From: Stenotrophomonas rhizophila
GTDB taxonomy: Bacteria; Pseudomonadota; Gammaproteobacteria; Xanthomonadales; Xanthomonadaceae
Assembly (NCBI RefSeq): GCF_001704155.1
Contig: NZ_CP016294.1
Coordinates: 803,501-867,500 of the forward strand
DNA length: 64,000 nt
Reading direction: 5' to 3'
Shown: positions 61,772-64,000 of the stretch, in pieces
Layout: each line of letters opens with the position of its first letter
How positions within the stretch are numbered: position 1 is the stretch's first letter
Notes under the pieces: generated by a model
The model's input: only the letters and a program-made list of their open reading frames with translations
Databases searched by the model: none
Told to the model about the DNA's origin: nothing
Translations under genes and position numbers: made by a program

Positions 61772-64000
61772 TTACAGCTTCGCGCGCTGCGCGACCAGGC
61801 CTTCGAGCTGCGCGGTCCAGTCGACCAGGCGCACGCGCTCCTGCTCGATCACCGCCGCCGGCACCTTGTCGGTGAACTTGGACAGCTTGGTGGCGCTCTT
61901 TTCCTTTTCCGCCTCCACCCGCGCGATTTCCTTGTCCAGGCGCGCGCGTTCGGCACCCAGGTCGACCAGGCCTTCCAGCGGCACCAGCAGCTTCAGCTCG
62001 CCCACGATCGCGGTGGCGGCCGGCGGGGTGTCCGCATCGCCGGCCAACCACTCGATGCGCTCCAGCTTCAGCAGGAACGACAGCGACGAGGTTAAGCGGG
62101 CCACGCGGTTGCGGTCGTCCTCGCTGCCACCCTGCAGCAGCAGGCCCACCTGCTTGGCCGGCGGCACGTTCAGTTCGCTGCGCACGCGGCGGAGCGCGCT
62201 GACCATCGACTTCAGCCATTCCACGTCGGCCTCGGCACGCGCGTAATCGCCGGCGAATTCGTCCGCGGTCGGGTAGGCGCGCAGCGAAATGGTGTCACCG
62301 TCAATGCCCAGGCGCGGCGCCACCTGGCGCCACAGCTGCTCGGTCACGAACGGGGTGAGCGGGTGCAGCAGGCGCAGCAGCGCTTCCAGCACGTACAGCA
62401 GGGTGTGGCGGGTGCTCGCTGCGTCTTCGGCGTTGTCGCCGTTGAGCGCCGGCTTGGTCAGTTCCAGGAACCAGTCGCAGAACTCGTTCCACGCGAACTC
62501 GTACAGCGCCTGCGCCAGCAGGTCGAAGCGGTAGTTGGCGTAGTGCGCCTGCGCTTCGGCCGACACCGCCGCCAGGCGCGCCAGGATCCAGCGCTCGGCA
62601 TCGGTGCGCGGCTGCGGCACGCCGGTGAACTGCACGCCTTCGGTGTTCATCAGGGTGAAGCGGCTGGCGTTCCACAGCTTGTTGCAGAAGTTCTTGTAAC
62701 CCTCGGCGCGGCTCATGTCGAACTTGATGTCGCGGCCATGGGTGGCCAGCGCGGCGATGGTGAAGCGCAGCGCGTCGGCACCGTGGGCGATGATGCCGTC
62801 CGGGAAATCCTTGCGGGTCTGCTTCTCGATCTTCGGCGCGTCCTTGGGCTTCATCAGCCCGGTGGTGCGCTTGGCGACCAGGTCGTCGATGGAGATGCCG
62901 TCGATGATGTCCAGCGGGTCGAGCACGTTGCCCTTGGACTTGGACATCTTCTGGCCCTGCGCATCGCGGATCAGGCCGGTGATGTAGACGTCCTTGAACG
63001 GGATCTTCCCGGTGAAGCTGTCGGTGGCCATGATCATGCGGGCCACCCAGAAGAAGATGATGTCAAAGCCGGTGATCAGCACCGACGACGGCAGGTAACG
63101 CTCGAAACCGCGCTCGGCCATCGCCTGTTCGTTCGGCCAGCCCAGGGTGGAGAACGGCCACAGCTGCGAGGAGAACCAGGTTTCCAGCACGTCGCTGTCC
63201 TGGGTGAGCACCACATCGGCACCCAGCCCGGCGCGCGCGCGCGCGTCCGCTTCATCGCGGCCCACATAGCAGGTGCCGGCCGCGTCGAACCACGCCGGAA
63301 TGCGGTGGCCCCACCACAGCTGGCGGCTGATGCACCAGTCCTGGATGTTTTCCATCCAGTGGCGGTAGGTGTTGATCCAGTTGGCCGGGACGAACTGGAT
63401 GGACCCGTTTTCCACCAGTTCCAGGCCGCGCTGGGCCAGCACATCCATCTTCACGAACCACTGGTCGGTCAGGTAGGGCTCGATCACCTGCTGGGTGCGG
63501 TCGCCGCGCGGCACCTGCAGCTTGTGCGCCTTGGTCTCGACCAGGATGCCCTGTTCTTCCAGTTCGGCCAGGATGACCTTGCGCGCTTCGTAGCGGTCCA
63601 GCCCGCGGTACTTTTCCGGGGCGTTGTCGTTGATCGCCGCCACCGGGGTGAACAGGTTGATCATCGGCAGGTTGTGGCGCAGGCCGACCTGGTAATCGTT
63701 GAAGTCGTGCGCCGGGGTGACTTTGACCACGCCGGTACCGAACGCGCGGTCGACATAGTCATCGGCGATCACCGGCACGCTGCGCCCGGTCAGCGGCAGG
63801 GTGACGCTGCGGCCGATCAGGTGCGCGTAGCGCTCGTCTTCCGGGTGCACCATCACCGCCGTATCGCCCAGCAGGGTTTCGGGGCGGGTGGTGGCGACGA
63901 CGAGATACCGGCGGGTTTCGCGCAGGGTCTCGTTGCCGTCGGCGTCGCGCTCGACATGCTCGTAGCTGGCGCCGTCTTCCAGCGCGTAGGCGATCGACCA
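61772..64000 (-). CDS. valS: Valyl-tRNA synthetase (N-terminal end outside window)
   Basis: 742 C-terminal residues; the frame continues past base 64000. Class I synthetase that attaches valine. The KMSKS loop [31 protein letters not shown] and the FIWIA-like [10 protein letters not shown] are present, then the anticodon-binding domain ([10 protein letters not shown]) and the C-terminal coiled coil (about the last 70 residues; [20 protein letters not shown]). The HIGH motif lies outside. The stop codon follows the 61705-61760 palindromes on the opposite strand. Confidence 0.95.
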   Translation of the reverse strand, partial: WSIAYALEDGASYEHVERDADGNETLRETRRYLVVATTRPETLLGDTAVMVHPEDERYAHLIGRSVTLPLTGRSVPVIADDYVDRAFGTGVVKVTPAHDFNDYQVGLRHNLPMINLFTPVAAINDNAPEKYRGLDRYEARKVILAELEEQGILVETKAHKLQVPRGDRTQQVIEPYLTDQWFVKMDVLAQRGLELVENGSIQFVPANWINTYRHWMENIQDWCISRQLWWGHRIPAWFDAAGTCYVGRDEADARARAGLGADVVLTQDSDVLETWFSSQLWPFSTLGWPNEQAMAERGFERYLPSSVLITGFDIIFFWVARMIMATDSFTGKIPFKDVYITGLIRDAQGQKMSKSKGNVLDPLDIIDGISIDDLVAKRTTGLMKPKDAPKIEKQTRKDFPDGIIAHGADALRFTIAALATHGRDIKFDMSRAEGYKNFCNKLWNASRFTLMNTEGVQFTGVPQPRTDAERWILARLAAVSAEAQAHYANYRFDLLAQALYEFAWNEFCDWFLELTKPALNGDNAEDAASTRHTLLYVLEALLRLLHPLTPFVTEQLWRQVAPRLGIDGDTISLRAYPTADEFAGDYARAEADVEWLKSMVSALRRVRSELNVPPAKQVGLLLQGGSEDDRNRVARLTSSLSFLLKLERIEWLAGDADTPPAATAIVGELKLLVPLEGLVDLGAERARLDKEIARVEAEKEKSATKLSKFTDKVPAAVIEQERVRLVDWTAQLEGLVAQRAKL

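Noticed and set aside
1..64000. tRNA, rRNA, CRISPR arrays, insertion sequences and phage genes
   Set aside because: I looked for T-loop consensus, regular direct repeats, transposase motifs and integrase motifs and saw none.

Overview
The window is GC-rich, densely coding DNA from a member of the Xanthomonadaceae (Lysobacterales), most likely Stenotrophomonas or a close relative. Three things point there: the gene order cbs-metB-wzm-wzt ... etfA-etfB-rmlBACD ... xanB-xanA, which is the Xanthomonas/Stenotrophomonas LPS locus; xanA/xanB/rml-type sugar genes; and many intergenic palindromes that begin with GTAG around a CCGTTGG core, which resemble the SMAG repeats of Stenotrophomonas maltophilia. 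No tRNA, rRNA, insertion sequence, phage gene or CRISPR array was recognised.

Layout. 1-9.3 kb is housekeeping: an RhlE-like helicase (cut by the window edge), the tyrosine-catabolism pair FAH/MaiA, PilU, an exported DUF4398/OmpA-like pair, a small DUF465 protein preceded by a terminator-bearing leader or small RNA, then cystathionine beta-synthase and MetB. 9.4-19.1 kb (+ strand) is an O-antigen ABC-export operon: wzm, wzt, a methyltransferase, a three-part glycosyltransferase with an 11-residue repeat coiled coil, two more transferase-like proteins and a YfhO-like membrane protein. 19.15-31.4 kb (- strand) is an 11-gene operon headed by HAD-UbiA, DprE1-like and DprE2-like genes. Together these predict synthesis of polyprenyl-phosphate D-arabinofuranose; the operon continues with an epimerase, a GT-C-like protein, a FAD enzyme, GtrA, a GT4, a flippase-like protein, a methyltransferase and a GT2.

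31.5-34.2 kb (- strand) carries etfB-etfA and another flippase-like gene. 34.5-39.3 kb (+) carries rmlB-A-C-D (dTDP-L-rhamnose) and a membrane protein related to the GT-C-like protein of the arabinose operon. 39.3-42.1 kb (-) holds xanA-xanB (GDP-mannose). 42.2-43.5 kb encodes a succinyl/acetoacetyl-CoA transferase. 43.65-47.2 kb (+) is a Gtr-like glycan modification module (GT-C, GtrB-like, GtrA and two unknown proteins). 47.3-50.4 kb (-) encodes UDP-xylose synthase and a WbsX-RgpF fusion. The rest is ordinary: DUF4034, AlkB, an Mla/MCE phospholipid-transport operon, ThrE-type exporter, H-NS-like protein, ProS, DUF4124, PssA, a small protein, RimI and ValS (cut by the right edge).

Together, 9.3-50.4 kb reads as one glycan locus. 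It supplies dTDP-rhamnose, GDP-mannose, UDP-xylose and, by inference, lipid-linked D-arabinofuranose; it builds an O-polysaccharide in the cytoplasm and exports it through Wzm/Wzt; and it decorates it in the periplasm with GT-C enzymes fed by lipid-phosphate sugars and GtrA-type flippases. No polymerase (Wzy), ligase (WaaL) or initiating sugar-phosphate transferase was seen, so those must lie elsewhere.
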